Positions 8,091 through 22,252 of a DNA stretch of 64,000 nt are shown here, piece after piece (position 1 is the first letter of the stretch; every line of letters begins with the position of its first letter). The stretch is from contig NZ_SELO01000006.1 of assembly GCF_004146235.1 (NCBI RefSeq), forward strand, positions 62,001 to 126,000, given 5' to 3'. The notes under the pieces were generated by a model, which was given only the letters and a program-made list of their open reading frames with translations, was not told where the DNA came from and did not search any database. The DNA comes from Tropicimonas sp. IMCC6043 (GTDB taxonomy: Bacteria; Pseudomonadota; Alphaproteobacteria; Rhodobacterales; Rhodobacteraceae). The translations under genes and the position numbers were made by a program.

Positions 8091-10304
8091 ATGGCCGAAT
8101 CGAACACGCCCGACATCATCTACACGAAGGTCGACGAAGCCCCCGAGCTCGCCTCGGCCTCGCTTCTGCCGATCATCCGCAGCTTCGCCGCGGCCGCCGG
8201 TATCGAAGTGGGGACCAAAGACATCTCGGTCGCCGGACGCATCCTGGCCAGCTTCCCGGAATACCTGAAGGAAGAGCAGCGCGTCCCTGACCACCTCGCC
8301 GAGTTGGGCGAACTGGTGAAGACGCCGGGCGCCAATGTCATCAAGCTCCCCAACATCTCTGCCTCGGTGCCGCAGCTGACCGCGGCTATCGCCGAGCTGC
8401 AAGCCCAGGGGTTCGCAATTCCGAATTGCCCGGAGGAGCCGGCGAGCGACGAGGAAAAGGCGGTCCGCGCCAAATATGATGCAATCAAGGGCTCCGCCGT
8501 GAACCCGGTCCTACGCGAGGGCAACTCCGACCGCCGTGCCGCGAAGGCGGTGAAGAACTACGCGCAGCAGAACCCCCATTCCATGGGCGCCTGGTCCGCC
8601 TCGAGCAAGACCAAGGTCTCGTCGATGTCGGATGGCGATTTCTACGCCAACGAGAAATCCGCCACCATCACCGAGGACCAGGCCGGCCCCGCGCGCATCG
8701 AAATCACCACCGCCGATGGCTCGACCGAGATCCTGAAGGATGGCTGGCAGCTCGAGCCGGGCACGATCGTCGACGCCACTTTCCTGTCCGCGAAGGCGCT
8801 CGACGCCTTCCTCGCCGAGGCGATCGAGGACACCAAGGCCGACGGCACGATGTTCTCGCTGCACCTGAAGGCAACGATGATGAAGGTCTCCGACCCGATC
8901 ATCTTCGGCCACGCGGTCAGGGCCTGGCTGGCGCCGGTGTTCAAGAAGTTCGAGCCCCGGCTGCAGAGCCTCGGCGTGAACCCGAATTCCGGGATGGGCG
9001 ACCTGCTGGAGCGGGTCAAGGACGATGCCGAGATCATGGAGGCGATCGAGACCGTCACGGCGCTGCGCCCGTCGATCTACATGGTCGATTCTGACCGTGG
9101 CATCACCAACCTGCACGTCCCCTCGGACGTCATCATCGACGCGTCGATGCCCGCGGTGATCCGCGCCGGCGGCAAGGGCTGGGACCAGACGGGCGCCAAG
9201 GGCGACACCAACTGCGTCATCCCCGACCGCTGCTACGCGCCGGTCTACGACGAGGCCATCAATTTCTTCAAGGAGAACGGCGCGCTCGACCCGGCAACCG
9301 CAGGGGCGGTCGCCAATGTCGGGCTGATGGCGCAGAAGGCCGAGGAATACGGCTCGCACCCGACGACCTTCGAGGCTGCGGCCGACGGCGTGATCCGCGT
9401 TGTTCTGGCCAATGGCGACGTGCTGCACGCGCATCAGGTCGAGGCGGGCGACATCTGGCGCGCCTGCACCGTCAAGAAGCTGCCGATCGAGAACTGGATC
9501 CAACTCGCACTGGACCGGCAGCGGCTCACCGGCTCGGAAGCGATCTTCTGGCTGGACGAGAACCGCGCGCATGACTCCGAGCTCATCAAATACGTGAAGC
9601 CTGCCCTCGAAGAGGCCGGCGTCGCAGACAAATTCAAGATCATGGCACCGCGCGAAGCGACCCGCCAATCGCTCGAGACGATCACCGCGGGCAAGGACAG
9701 CATCGCCATCACCGGCAACGTGCTCAGGGACTACCTGACCGACCTCTTCCCGATCCTCGAGCTCGGCACGTCGGCCAAGATGCTTTCCATCGTCAAGCTG
9801 ATGCAGGGCGGTGGCCTGTTCGAGACCGGCGCGGGCGGGTCGGCTCCGAAACACGTCCAGCAGCTTGTCGCCGAGAACCACCTGCGGTGGGACTCGATGG
9901 GCGAGTTCTGCGCCCTCGGTGAGAGCCTGAACTTCCTTGCCGACGGCACCGGCAATGCCCGGGCCGGCGTGCTGGGGCGCGCAGCCGAGGCCGCGACCCA
10001 GGGCATCCTGGACAACGACCGCTCGCCCTCGCGCAAGGTCGGAGAGCCGGACAACCGTGACAGCCACTACTGGTTCGCCCGCTATTGGGCCGAGGCGCTG
10101 GCCGCGCAAGAGGACGACGCGGAGCTTGCGGCGCATTTCGCGCCGATCGCAAAGGCGCTGGCCGAGGGCGAAGCGGCGATCCTCGCCGAGCTTGCCGCCG
10201 TTCAGGGCGCGCCTGCGGATCTCGGCGGGTATTACCACACCGATCCGGCCAAGACCGCCGCGGTCATGCGGCCCTCTGCCACGCTCAACGGGATCTTCGG
10301 CTGA
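8091..10304 (+). CDS. icd: NADP-dependent isocitrate dehydrogenase, monomeric type
   Basis: Converts isocitrate to 2-oxoglutarate and CO2 with NADP in the TCA cycle. At 737 residues it is the large single-chain form, not the ~400-residue homodimer. Family hallmarks are the N-terminal [11 protein letters not shown], the substrate motif [19 protein letters not shown], and the [24 protein letters not shown] stretch with DSMGEF nearby. A strong GGGAGG ribosome-binding site precedes the ATG. The gene stands alone and is followed by an intrinsic terminator. Confidence 0.95.
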   Translation: MAESNTPDIIYTKVDEAPELASASLLPIIRSFAAAAGIEVGTKDISVAGRILASFPEYLKEEQRVPDHLAELGELVKTPGANVIKLPNISASVPQLTAAIAELQAQGFAIPNCPEEPASDEEKAVRAKYDAIKGSAVNPVLREGNSDRRAAKAVKNYAQQNPHSMGAWSASSKTKVSSMSDGDFYANEKSATITEDQAGPARIEITTADGSTEILKDGWQLEPGTIVDATFLSAKALDAFLAEAIEDTKADGTMFSLHLKATMMKVSDPIIFGHAVRAWLAPVFKKFEPRLQSLGVNPNSGMGDLLERVKDDAEIMEAIETVTALRPSIYMVDSDRGITNLHVPSDVIIDASMPAVIRAGGKGWDQTGAKGDTNCVIPDRCYAPVYDEAINFFKENGALDPATAGAVANVGLMAQKAEEYGSHPTTFEAAADGVIRVVLANGDVLHAHQVEAGDIWRACTVKKLPIENWIQLALDRQRLTGSEAIFWLDENRAHDSELIKYVKPALEEAGVADKFKIMAPREATRQSLETITAGKDSIAITGNVLRDYLTDLFPILELGTSAKMLSIVKLMQGGGLFETGAGGSAPKHVQQLVAENHLRWDSMGEFCALGESLNFLADGTGNARAGVLGRAAEAATQGILDNDRSPSRKVGEPDNRDSHYWFARYWAEALAAQEDDAELAAHFAPIAKALAEGEAAILAELAAVQGAPADLGGYYHTDPAKTAAVMRPSATLNGIFG

Positions 10305-10333
10305 TCCCGCTCGCAAGCTCTTGAATTGGAATG

Positions 10334-10356
10334 CGCCCGCTTCGGCGGGCGTTTTC
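10334..10356 (+). terminator. Intrinsic terminator after icd
   Basis: A 7-bp GC stem (CGCCCGC/GCGGGCG) closed by a TTCG tetraloop and followed by TTTT, 30 bp after the icd stop. Confidence 0.9.
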
Positions 10357-10480
10357 TATTAGTGGAATATTAGCTGCCAATTCAACGCCTTGGAACCACG
10401 CCGGCACGCAATTTACTTGCCGCCAGAGGTTGGCCGTGATAGCCATGGACCATGCCCCACGCTCAGAGAGGGATGGACCC

Positions 10481-11536
10481 ATGTCCTCCAGCTGCGTCTC
10501 CAGCGACGCCCCGCACCGGCGCTTCAACCTGCTCAAGGGCGAGTGGGTACTCGTCTCCCCGCATCGCAACAAGCGCCCCTGGTCGGGCCAGCAGGAGGCG
10601 GCCTCGGCCGAGGTGAAGCCGCGCTTCGATCCCGGCTGCTATCTCTGCCCCGGCAACACGCGCAACAACGGTGTCACTAATGACGACTACGAAGGCCCTT
10701 GGGTCTTCGACAACGATTTCCCGGCGCTGCTGACCGACAGCCCCGAGGGCGGCACCACGGGCGACCCGCTGTTCCGCGCCGAGAATGTCCGCGGCACCGC
10801 CCGTGTCATGTGCTTCTCGGAACGCCACGACCTGACCTTGCCGGAACTGCCCGTGAGCGAGATCCGCAAGGTGGTCGATGTCTGGGCCGAGCAGATCGAG
10901 GATCTCGGCGCGCGCTACGACTGGGTCGCGGTCTTCGAGAACAAGGGCGCGGTGATGGGCTGTTCGCAGCCGCATCCGCATGGCCAGATCTGGGCCTCTG
11001 ACTTCCTGCCCAACGAAGTCACGCGCGAGGACGCCTGTCAGGCCCGCCACCTCGCCGAGACCGGCGAGGTGCTGCTGCTGTCCTATGCCGCGGCCGAGGC
11101 ATCGAAGCGCGAGCGGATCGTGGTGGAGAACGACGACTGGCTGGCCGTCGTGCCCTGGTGGGCTGTCTGGCCCTTCGAGACATTGGTGCTGCCGCGCCGT
11201 CACGTCCTGCGCCTGCCAGACCTGACCGGGCCGGAGCGGGACGGGCTTGCCGACCTGCTCAAACGGCTCTGCACCCGGTATGACAACCTCTTCGAGACCG
11301 AGTTCCCCTACACGATGGGCTGGCACGGCGCGCCGACCCGCGCCGGCCTCTGGGACCACTGGCAGTTGCACGCACATTTCTACCCGCCATTGCTGCGCTC
11401 GGCGACGGTGCGCAAGTTCATGGTCGGCTACGAGATGCTTTCGGAGGCGCAGCGCGACCTCACCGCCGAACAGGCCGCCGAGCGGTTGCGCAGCCTGCCC
11501 GAGCTGCATTTCAAATCGAAGGGACAGGAAAGATGA
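10481..11536 (+). CDS. galT: Galactose-1-phosphate uridylyltransferase
   Basis: Second step of the Leloir pathway: galactose-1-P plus UDP-glucose gives UDP-galactose plus glucose-1-P. The 351-residue length matches E. coli (348). The catalytic motif [11 protein letters not shown] with the nucleophilic His is present, and CYLCPGN supplies zinc-binding cysteines. ATG at 10481 is chosen because GAGAGG lies about eight bases upstream; an ATG at 10445 is in frame but has no site. Its last bases overlap galK (ATGA), a two-gene gal operon. No galE or galM is adjacent. Confidence 0.95.
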   Translation: MSSSCVSSDAPHRRFNLLKGEWVLVSPHRNKRPWSGQQEAASAEVKPRFDPGCYLCPGNTRNNGVTNDDYEGPWVFDNDFPALLTDSPEGGTTGDPLFRAENVRGTARVMCFSERHDLTLPELPVSEIRKVVDVWAEQIEDLGARYDWVAVFENKGAVMGCSQPHPHGQIWASDFLPNEVTREDACQARHLAETGEVLLLSYAAAEASKRERIVVENDDWLAVVPWWAVWPFETLVLPRRHVLRLPDLTGPERDGLADLLKRLCTRYDNLFETEFPYTMGWHGAPTRAGLWDHWQLHAHFYPPLLRSATVRKFMVGYEMLSEAQRDLTAEQAAERLRSLPELHFKSKGQER

Positions 11537-12639
11537 CCCTGCCGCCGACCGAGATCGCCGCCGATGTCGCCGCGGCCTATGCGCAGCATTTCGGCAGACC
11601 GCCCGAGGTGACGACCTTTGCCCCCGGCCGGGTGAACCTGCTGGGTGAGCACACCGACTACAATGGCGGCTACGTGCTGCCGATGCCGCTCGAAGGCCTC
11701 GGGGTTGCCATCGCGATAGGCCACGGTCCGGCGCCGGGCGCAATCGAAGCCTATTCCGACACGTTCCACGAAGCCGAGCGCCGCAATATCGAGCAGGGCC
11801 GCGAAGGCCGATGGTCCGACTACGTTCTGGGCTGTCTCAAGGCCGTCGCGACCTCCGAGATCCGCGAAACCGGCCTGCGCATCGCGTTGATCACCACCCT
11901 GCCGATGGGCGCCGGGCTATCGAGTTCCGCGGCGCTGGAGGTGGCGACCCTGCGCGCCGCAACCACGCTTTTCGGCAAGGAGACGTCACCGGTCGATATT
12001 GCCGTTGCGGCACGGGCGGTGGAGAATGATTTTGTCGGAATGCCCTGCGGAATCATGGACCAGTTTGCCTCGGCGGTCGGTAAACCGGGCAATGCGCTGT
12101 TCCTGAACACGCGCACGCTCGAATACGCGCCGGCGCCGCTGCCCGAGAGCCACCGTTTCCTGATCCTGCATTCCGGCGTCAGCCACCAGTTGACCCAGGA
12201 CGGCTACGCCAACCGCGTTGCCGAATGCACCGCCGCCTGCGAGGCGCTCGGCGTGGAGATGCTGAGCGATCTCGGCTCCGGCGATCTCGACCGGCTTGAC
12301 GAGCTTCCCGAACTGCTTGCCCGCCGCACCCGGCATGTCCTGACCGACAACCAGCGGGTGCTGGACGGGCTCGCGGCGCTGAAGGCCGGCGACCCGGCCG
12401 CGTTCGGACGGCTGATGACCGAGAGCCACGCCTCGCAGCGCGACGACTACGCGATCACCGTGCCGGAGACGGACGCGCTGGTTGCCGCGGCGCTGGAGGC
12501 GGGCGCGCTCGGGGCGCGGCAAACCGGCGGTGGTTTCGGCGGCGCAGTCGTGGCGCTCGTCGCAGAGGCGGAGGCCGAAGACCTCTCGGCCACGCTGCTG
12601 GCCGATTTCCCCGGCGTCCGGCGCCTCGCCCTGGTGTGA
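11533..12639 (+). CDS. galK: Galactokinase
   Basis: Phosphorylates galactose with ATP to galactose-1-phosphate, the substrate for GalT. The 368-residue GHMP kinase shows the galactokinase signature [19 protein letters not shown] near residue 35, the ATP motif [15 protein letters not shown] near residue 120 and the C-terminal GHMP motif [14 protein letters not shown]. The ATG overlaps the galT stop by four bases, so translation is coupled. Confidence 0.95.
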   Translation: MTLPPTEIAADVAAAYAQHFGRPPEVTTFAPGRVNLLGEHTDYNGGYVLPMPLEGLGVAIAIGHGPAPGAIEAYSDTFHEAERRNIEQGREGRWSDYVLGCLKAVATSEIRETGLRIALITTLPMGAGLSSSAALEVATLRAATTLFGKETSPVDIAVAARAVENDFVGMPCGIMDQFASAVGKPGNALFLNTRTLEYAPAPLPESHRFLILHSGVSHQLTQDGYANRVAECTAACEALGVEMLSDLGSGDLDRLDELPELLARRTRHVLTDNQRVLDGLAALKAGDPAAFGRLMTESHASQRDDYAITVPETDALVAAALEAGALGARQTGGGFGGAVVALVAEAEAEDLSATLLADFPGVRRLALV

Positions 12640-12708
12640 CGTCGCGCCCCCCTTGCGGAGCCCGCTCTGCGCTCGCTAGCGTTGCCGCGAGTCGATCGGG
12701 AGGCCAAC

Positions 12709-13551
12709 ATGACTAACACTGTTTTCAGACCAGACGCCGTTGCCGTCGTCACCGGGGCGGCGAGCGGAATCGGACTTGCGCTGGCGCAGGAATTCGCCGC
12801 GCTCGGGATGCGGATCGTCGCCGTCGACATCCGCGACGGCGCGCTCGAGGCAGCGGAATCGGTGCTGCGCGACGCGGGCGCAGCCGAGGTGATGACGGCC
12901 GCCGCAAACGTTGCCGATGCCGCGGCGCTGGAACGGCTGGAACAGGAGGTCACGCAGCGGTTCGGTGGCACCGACATCCTCGTCAACAACGCCGCGATCC
13001 AGCCTGGCAGTGCGCTGTTCGGCGACGCCGGCGCCTGGCACGACGTTCTGGCGACCAACCTCTGGGGCGTCATCAATGGCACCCGCGCCTTCGTGCCGGG
13101 GATGATTGCACGCGGCCGGCCGGGCATGGTGGTCAACACCGGCTCCAAACAGGGCATCACAACGCCGCCGGGGGACCCGGCCTACAACGTCGCCAAGGCC
13201 GGCGTGAAGGCCTACACGGAGGCGCTGGCGCATGAGCTCAGGAGCGGTGACGGCGCGCATCTGAGCGCGCATCTGTTGATACCCGGCTTCGTCTATACCG
13301 GGCTCACGGCACGCGGGCGGACCGAAAAACCTGCCGGCGCCTGGACCCCGGAACAGACCGCCGCCTTCGCGATGGAGGCGCTCCGGGCCGGCGATTTCTA
13401 TATCCTCTGCCCGGACAATGACGTGCCACGGGAACTCGACGAGAAGCGCATCGCCTGGGCGGCGGGCGACATCATCGAGAACCGTCCGGCGCTGTCGCGC
13501 TGGCATCCGGACTTTGCCGAGGCCTTCGCGGCCTTCGTCAAGGGCGCGTGA
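12709..13551 (+). CDS. Short-chain dehydrogenase/reductase
   Basis: A 280-residue SDR with the NAD(P) motif TGAASGIG at residues 15-22, NNAA near 93, catalytic Ser146 and the YNVAK motif (Tyr159, Lys163). An Asp at the end of beta-2 (AVDIRD) favours NAD over NADP. The ATG at 12709 has GGGAGG upstream. It lies 70 bp after galK and could share its transcript, but a sugar substrate is only a guess. Substrate unknown. Confidence 0.85.
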   Translation: MTNTVFRPDAVAVVTGAASGIGLALAQEFAALGMRIVAVDIRDGALEAAESVLRDAGAAEVMTAAANVADAAALERLEQEVTQRFGGTDILVNNAAIQPGSALFGDAGAWHDVLATNLWGVINGTRAFVPGMIARGRPGMVVNTGSKQGITTPPGDPAYNVAKAGVKAYTEALAHELRSGDGAHLSAHLLIPGFVYTGLTARGRTEKPAGAWTPEQTAAFAMEALRAGDFYILCPDNDVPRELDEKRIAWAAGDIIENRPALSRWHPDFAEAFAAFVKGA

Positions 13552-13628
13552 TACTGTCGACCGGGTCGGGCACTGGGTGCCATTGCCGTTAATGAAATCG
13601 CACGGCCCCGAGCAATGGTGCCCTCCTC

Positions 13629-13666
13629 AAAAAAAACCGCCGCACATCCGGGCAGGATGGCGGCGG
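13629..13666 (-). terminator. Intrinsic terminator on the minus strand downstream of the 40-residue ORF
   Basis: A 12-13 bp GC stem with one bulge (arms 13637-13649 and 13655-13666, loop GGGCA). Read on the minus strand it is followed by eight T (13629-13636). It ends a leftward transcript, supporting the small gene at 13801-13923 as a real unit, and it may also stop rightward reading from the SDR gene. Confidence 0.8.
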
Positions 13667-13800
13667 GAAGTCGCGAATCTGGCAAGCCGGCTGATCGGGG
13701 AAGGCACCCCGGGGCTGTTGGGGACAGGCAGTGGCGTCACTTCGTTGGGGACGAGGCAGGACGCCGCCGGACGGCAGATCGCAGGCAGAAACTCAAAGGG

Positions 13801-13923
13801 TCAGACGAGCGCGGGAAGGTGCAGCCCGGCCACTAGGATCACCATCAGCGCCACCGCGCCGAGCGCATCGGCAAGAAGCGTGGCTTCGGAGCGGTCGATG
13901 ATCTGCTTCAGATCTGAAAACAT
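13801..13923 (-). CDS. 40-residue single-pass membrane protein, possibly SOS-controlled
   Basis: An unrecognised small protein: about 17 polar residues (MFSDLKQIIDRSEATLLAD) and then one hydrophobic helix to the C-terminus (ALGAVALMVILVAGLHLPALV). AGGA lies about eight bases upstream of the ATG, and a strong minus-strand terminator lies 135 bp downstream, so it looks like a complete monocistronic gene. A GTTC-N7-GTTC box, the LexA site form of alphaproteobacteria, lies 72-86 bp upstream of the start. By analogy, Caulobacter SidA (29 residues) and E. coli TisB (29 residues) are LexA-controlled small membrane peptides, but no sequence relationship is claimed. Reality of the gene is fairly likely; its function is unknown. 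Confidence 0.6.
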   Translation of the reverse strand: MFSDLKQIIDRSEATLLADALGAVALMVILVAGLHLPALV

Positions 13924-13994
13924 GGTGCAAATCCTGTCGGCTGTCGCGCTGTGTTTGTTGCACCTTTGTTCTCACTTCCGGGGATGAAAGTAAA

Positions 13995-14009
13995 GAACTT
14001 TTTAAGAAC
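13995..14009 (-). promoter_or_regulatory. Candidate LexA (SOS) box GTTC-N7-GTTC
   Basis: On the minus strand the site reads GTTC TTAAAAA GTTC, an exact fit to the alphaproteobacterial LexA consensus. It lies in the A/T-rich gap between recG (which ends at 14037) and the 40-residue membrane-protein gene, where a leftward promoter is expected. An 8-base exact match is expected by chance about once or twice in 64 kb of random sequence on both strands, so position rather than match is the main support. Confidence 0.5.
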
Positions 14010-14036
14010 ATTCGTGAACGAACGGGGATTGCCCCC

Positions 14037-18517
<4,481 letters not shown>

Positions 18518-19231
18518 TCAGGCGCCGAGCGCCACGCGGCGGTCCATGCCCTCAGCGTCCGGGTCGCGCAGGACATAGCCGCGCCCCCACACGGTTTCGA
18601 TGTAATTCTCGCCACCGGTCGCCTGGCTGAGTTTCTTGCGGAGCTTGCAGATAAACACGTCGATGATCTTCAGTTCGGGCTCGTCCATTCCGCCATAGAG
18701 GTGGTTGAGGAACATTTCCTTGGTCAGGGTCGTTCCCTTGCGCAGGCTCAGCAGCTCGAGCATTTGGTATTCCTTGCCCGTGAGATGCACGCCCTTGCTG
18801 TCCACCTCGACGGTCTTGGCGTCGAGATTGACCGTGACCTTGCCGGTGCGGATTTTCGACTGCGAATGCCCCTTCGAGCGGCGGATGATCGCGTGGATCC
18901 GCGCGACGAGTTCTTCGCGGTGGAACGGCTTGGTCAGGTAATCGTCCGCGCCGAAGCCGAACCCCTTGATCTTGTTGTCTGTATCGTCCGCGCCCGAGAG
19001 GATCAGCGTCGGCGTCTCGATTCTGGCGAGGCGCAACTGGCGCAGTACTTCGTGGCCGGTCATGTCCGGCAAGCCCAGATCCAGCAGGATCAGGTCGTAG
19101 TCGTAGAGCTTCGCCAGATCGATCGCTTCTTCGCCAAGGTCGGTCGAGTAGACGTTGAGATTGGCATGGGTCAGCATCATTTCGATGCTTTTCGATGTTG
19201 CCGGGTCGTCTTCGACGAGCAGGACGCGCAT
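18518..19231 (-). CDS. ctrA: Cell-cycle response regulator CtrA
   Basis: An OmpR-type DNA-binding response regulator, 237 residues. The receiver domain has Asp51 as phosphorylation site with the acidic pair at 8-9; a Trans_reg_C winged helix follows (about residues 125-232, with the [16 protein letters not shown] stretch typical of CtrA). In Caulobacter it silences the origin and drives cell-division and flagellar genes; in Rhodobacterales it mainly controls motility and gene transfer agent genes. ATG at 19231 follows AGAGAGAGA. A near-consensus CtrA box lies about 50 bp upstream (autoregulation), and sciP is next upstream on the same strand. Confidence 0.95.
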   Translation of the reverse strand: MRVLLVEDDPATSKSIEMMLTHANLNVYSTDLGEEAIDLAKLYDYDLILLDLGLPDMTGHEVLRQLRLARIETPTLILSGADDTDNKIKGFGFGADDYLTKPFHREELVARIHAIIRRSKGHSQSKIRTGKVTVNLDAKTVEVDSKGVHLTGKEYQMLELLSLRKGTTLTKEMFLNHLYGGMDEPELKIIDVFICKLRKKLSQATGGENYIETVWGRGYVLRDPDAEGMDRRVALGA

Positions 19232-19280
19232 TCTCTCTCTCCGCTTCAATCCCTCGTTGACACAACCATGACCCCATTTG

Positions 19281-19296
19281 GTTAATCCGCGATTAC
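19281..19296 (-). promoter_or_regulatory. Candidate CtrA box upstream of ctrA
   Basis: On the minus strand GTAA-N7-TTAAC, one base away from the TTAA-N7-TTAAC consensus, about 50-65 bp before the ctrA start. It is consistent with autoregulation, known for Caulobacter ctrA. Confidence 0.45.
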
Positions 19297-19357
19297 CGAG
19301 GGCGGGTCCGGCTGAATTCAATTAAAGGTTGCACAAACGGAGAAAGTGTTAACCTCG

Positions 19358-19642
19358 CTATTTTGGGGGAGTACGGAACTGCTGAAGCCGGGTCGTCTTC
19401 AGAGCGGCCTCGCCATGGGTCATAACGGCGGTGGCCCAGCTTTCGAACTCCTCGTTGGAAATCTCATACCATTTCCGCGCCTCGTCGATCGTGATCAGCC
19501 CGCCGCGGACCGCCCTGACGACGGCGGCCTTGCGGCTCGCCACCCAACGGCGGGTGTCACGCGGCGGCGGGTCTGCCCGCGTCATGATCGTTCCGTCCGG
19601 CAGGGTGACCGCGCGGGGACCGTCGATTTTCTTGATGAACAT
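19358..19642 (-). CDS. sciP: CtrA inhibitor SciP (DUF1153)
   Basis: A 94-residue DUF1153 protein. SciP binds CtrA (and DNA) and blocks activation of CtrA-dependent genes in Caulobacter. Diagnostic pieces are LPDGTIMTRADPPP, RRWVASRKAAVVRAVRGGLI and the helix-turn-helix-like EARKWYEISNEEFESW. The ATG at 19642 is preceded by AGGTG at a suitable distance; an in-frame GTG at 19651 is the alternative. It lies 126 bp upstream of ctrA on the same strand, so regulator and inhibitor are paired. Confidence 0.88.
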   Translation of the reverse strand: MFIKKIDGPRAVTLPDGTIMTRADPPPRDTRRWVASRKAAVVRAVRGGLITIDEARKWYEISNEEFESWATAVMTHGEAALKTTRLQQFRTPPK

Positions 19643-19947
19643 GTCTGACACCTACGGGAAACAGTTGATCTTGGGTCTCTCGAAGCCCGACGGAAACCGG
19701 TTCTCCGGTTTCCGGAGCGTGCTGCTCCTTGCCGTCGCCTTGTGCCAATGCTGAAAGCATGCCGTACAGAATGAGTTAAGCCGACCTCCTCCGGACCACA
19801 GAAAATGGTTTCAAATCTAGGCTTTCTTGGCCGATAGACTGCTTGATCGGTTGGGCTGCCTTGACAGATCCGCGCCGGACCGCCACATCCTGCCTCTCGC
19901 GACGGCCCCACGCGCCGCCAAATCCGAGCTTTCCCCGAATGCCACAG
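19643..19947. other. 305-bp divergent gap between sciP and mnmA
   Basis: It must hold the promoters of both genes. A perfect 10-bp hairpin (CGGAAACCGG, loop TTCT, CCGGTTTCCG) sits at 19691-19714 in what would be the sciP leader. A TTGACA hexamer at 19861-19866 is a possible -35 for mnmA, but the -10 region is poor. A lone TTAA (CtrA half-site) occurs near 19775. Confidence 0.35.
19691..19714. repeat. 10-bp perfect hairpin in the sciP leader region
   Basis: Arms 19691-19700 and 19705-19714 around TTCT. It has no T-run, so it is more likely an RNA structure or operator than a terminator. Confidence 0.45.
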
Positions 19948-21081
19948 ATGACCGATACAAGACTGAATTCTCTCGGCTTTCCGAAGCCTCCAGGCGAGAC
20001 CCGTGTGGTCGTCGCGATGTCGGGCGGGGTCGACTCGTCTGTGGTGGCGGCTGAGCTGGCCGCCGAAGGCTATGACGTGGTCGGTGTGACGCTACAGCTC
20101 TACGATCACGGTGCAGCGCTGGCGAAGAAGGGGGCCTGCTGTGCCGGGGCAGATATTCACGATGCACGGCGCGTGGCCGAGGCCATGCGGTTTCCGCATT
20201 ACGTGCTCGATTACGAAAACGTCTTTCGCGAGACGGTCATCGACGAATTCGCCGACAGTTATCTCGCGGGCGCCACGCCGGTTCCCTGCATCCGGTGCAA
20301 CGAACGGGTGAAATTCAAGGACCTGCTGGAAACCGCGCGCGACCTCGATGCCGATTGCATGGCCACAGGGCATTACATCCAGCGCAAGTCGGGCCCGCGC
20401 GGCCCGGAGCTCCACGCAGGCGCGGACCCGCGCCGCGACCAGTCCTACTTCCTGTTCTCCACGACGCCGGAGCAGCTTGAATACCTGCGCTTCCCGCTCG
20501 GACACCTCTCCAGCAAGGACGAGACGCGGGCGCTGGCGGCGAAGCACGGGCTCGTTGTCGCCGACAAGCCCGACAGCCAGGACATCTGCTTCGTGCCGGA
20601 CGGCAACTATGCCGCGGTCATCGAGAAGCTCCGCCCGGGTGCCGGCGAGCCGGGCGAGATCGTGCATCTCGACGGGCGGGTGCTGGCGCGCCACGAGGGA
20701 GTGATCCACTACACGATCGGTCAGCGGCGCGGCCTCGGTATCGGCGGCCTTTCGGAGCCGCTCTATGTCGTGCGGCTCGATCCCGAGGCGCGGCAGGTCG
20801 TGGTCGGGCCCAAGGAGGCACTCTCGACCCGGATCGTGCCGGTGCGCGAGATCAACTGGCTCGGCGACGCGCCGCTTCACTCGCGCCCCGAATGGCCGCT
20901 CTCGGTCAAGGTCCGCTCGACCCGCCCGCCGCGCGAGGCGATCCTCAGGCCGACCGGACCGGACAGCGGCGAGGTCGAACTGCTCTCGCAGGAGGAAGGC
21001 GTGTCGCCCGGGCAGGCCTGCGTGTTCTACGAGACCGGCGGCAGCCGGATCTTCGGCGGCGGCTGGATCTGGCGCGGCTGA
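19948..21081 (+). CDS. mnmA: tRNA 2-thiouridylase MnmA
   Basis: Thiolates the wobble uridine 34 of tRNA-Lys, -Glu and -Gln using ATP and a persulfide relay. The 377-residue protein has the PP-loop AMSGGVDSS near residue 24-31, catalytic Cys in PCIRCNE and the second Cys in [10 protein letters not shown], and the [10 protein letters not shown] motif. Start choice is uncertain: ATG 19948 gives a normal N-terminus, ATG 19939 adds three residues, and neither has a strong ribosome-binding site. Confidence 0.95.
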   Translation: MTDTRLNSLGFPKPPGETRVVVAMSGGVDSSVVAAELAAEGYDVVGVTLQLYDHGAALAKKGACCAGADIHDARRVAEAMRFPHYVLDYENVFRETVIDEFADSYLAGATPVPCIRCNERVKFKDLLETARDLDADCMATGHYIQRKSGPRGPELHAGADPRRDQSYFLFSTTPEQLEYLRFPLGHLSSKDETRALAAKHGLVVADKPDSQDICFVPDGNYAAVIEKLRPGAGEPGEIVHLDGRVLARHEGVIHYTIGQRRGLGIGGLSEPLYVVRLDPEARQVVVGPKEALSTRIVPVREINWLGDAPLHSRPEWPLSVKVRSTRPPREAILRPTGPDSGEVELLSQEEGVSPGQACVFYETGGSRIFGGGWIWRG

Positions 21082-21146
21082 CCCTTTCGCCTTGACCGGG
21101 GCGGACAGGCGCGCCACCTCTTCCCGAGCAACGGAGGCGCGCATTC

Positions 21147-22226
21147 ATGACCGGACGACTTGTCATTGTCGGTGGCGGCTATCTCGGAAGCGAACTGGCC
21201 CGGGCAATGGATACCCGCGCGCAGGTGACGCTGGTCGAGCCCCGCGAGGCGTTCTGCCATTCCCCGGCGATGATCCGGGCCCTTGTGCAGCCCGACCTCG
21301 TCGACAAGGCGCTCATTCCCTATGACGGCCTGTTGCGGAGGGGCGAGGTCGTGCGCGCGCGCGCGATCGCCGTCGATGGCGAAAGCGTGACGCTCGACGA
21401 CGGCAGCCGGCGCCCGGCCGACGCCGTCGTCGTCGCCACCGGATCGCAGCATGGCGCGGCCTTCAAGACCAATGGCGGCGCGGTCGGCGCGCTCAGGGAA
21501 GCGAACCGCGCGCTTCAGTCAGAGGTCGCCGCGGCCAGACGGATCGCGATCCTCGGCGGCGGCGCGCTCGGCGTGGAACTCGCGGGCGAGATCCGCGCCG
21601 CCCTCCCCGACACGCAGGTCACGCTGATCTCCGACCGCCCGCTGCTCGACGGCTATCCGCCCAAGCTCGGTCAGGGCCTCGCACGCCAGCTCGGCGCGCT
21701 CGGGGTCCAGCTCCGCATCGGACCGAAGGCGGTGGACCTGGTCAGCCACAACGAGCCATTCTCCGGGCCGGTCAGGCTCGAGGACGGCAGCAGTGTCGAT
21801 GTCGACCTCGTGATCCCCGCGCTCGGCTCCCGGCCCGACACCGCGCTGCTCGACCCCTTGCCGGGCCTCCGCAAGGGACCGGATGGGCGGGTGCTCTGTG
21901 ACCGCTGGATGCGGCCCTCCGACCTCCCCAATCTCTTCGCAGCCGGCGACGTGGCCGATATCGGCGATCCGATGACAATCGTCGGTGCCACGCGTCAGGT
22001 CTCCTGGCTGATCCGCGCTCTCGGCGGACTGCTCGCCGGCCGTAGGCTTGACCGCACACCGGCCTATGCGCCCTGGCCCAGTCCGCCGATCCTGGTGCCG
22101 CTGGGGCCGCGCATGGGCCAGTCGATCCTGCCTGTCGCCGGGCTGGTGGGCGCCGGGCCGACGCGGCTTCTCAAGGGGCGCGAGCTCTTCCTGCCGAAAT
22201 ATCACAAGATGTTCCGCGCAGGGTGA
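21147..22226 (+). CDS. FAD/NAD(P)-dependent oxidoreductase (NDH-2/FSP1-like)
   Basis: A 359-residue two-dinucleotide-binding flavoprotein. The FAD motif GGGYLGSELA begins at residue ~9, VVVATGS follows the first half, the NAD motif LGGGALGVELAGEI is in the middle, and the C-terminal FAD motif is LFAAGDVADI. This layout fits AIFM2/FSP1 or type II NADH dehydrogenase-like enzymes that reduce quinones. The acceptor is unknown. It follows mnmA by 65 bp and converges with a minus-strand membrane protein. Confidence 0.8.
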   Translation: MTGRLVIVGGGYLGSELARAMDTRAQVTLVEPREAFCHSPAMIRALVQPDLVDKALIPYDGLLRRGEVVRARAIAVDGESVTLDDGSRRPADAVVVATGSQHGAAFKTNGGAVGALREANRALQSEVAAARRIAILGGGALGVELAGEIRAALPDTQVTLISDRPLLDGYPPKLGQGLARQLGALGVQLRIGPKAVDLVSHNEPFSGPVRLEDGSSVDVDLVIPALGSRPDTALLDPLPGLRKGPDGRVLCDRWMRPSDLPNLFAAGDVADIGDPMTIVGATRQVSWLIRALGGLLAGRRLDRTPAYAPWPSPPILVPLGPRMGQSILPVAGLVGAGPTRLLKGRELFLPKYHKMFRAG

Positions 22227-22252
22227 CGCCCATCCGGTGCGAGACCCGCGCC

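Noticed and set aside
8511-10316. 601-codon minus-strand frame opposite icd
   Set aside because: Mirrors the icd codons; no start context or domain.
13615-13836. 73-codon plus-strand frame in the SDR-recG gap
   Set aside because: Highly basic composition and overlap with the minus-strand terminator; the minus-strand 40-residue frame fits better.
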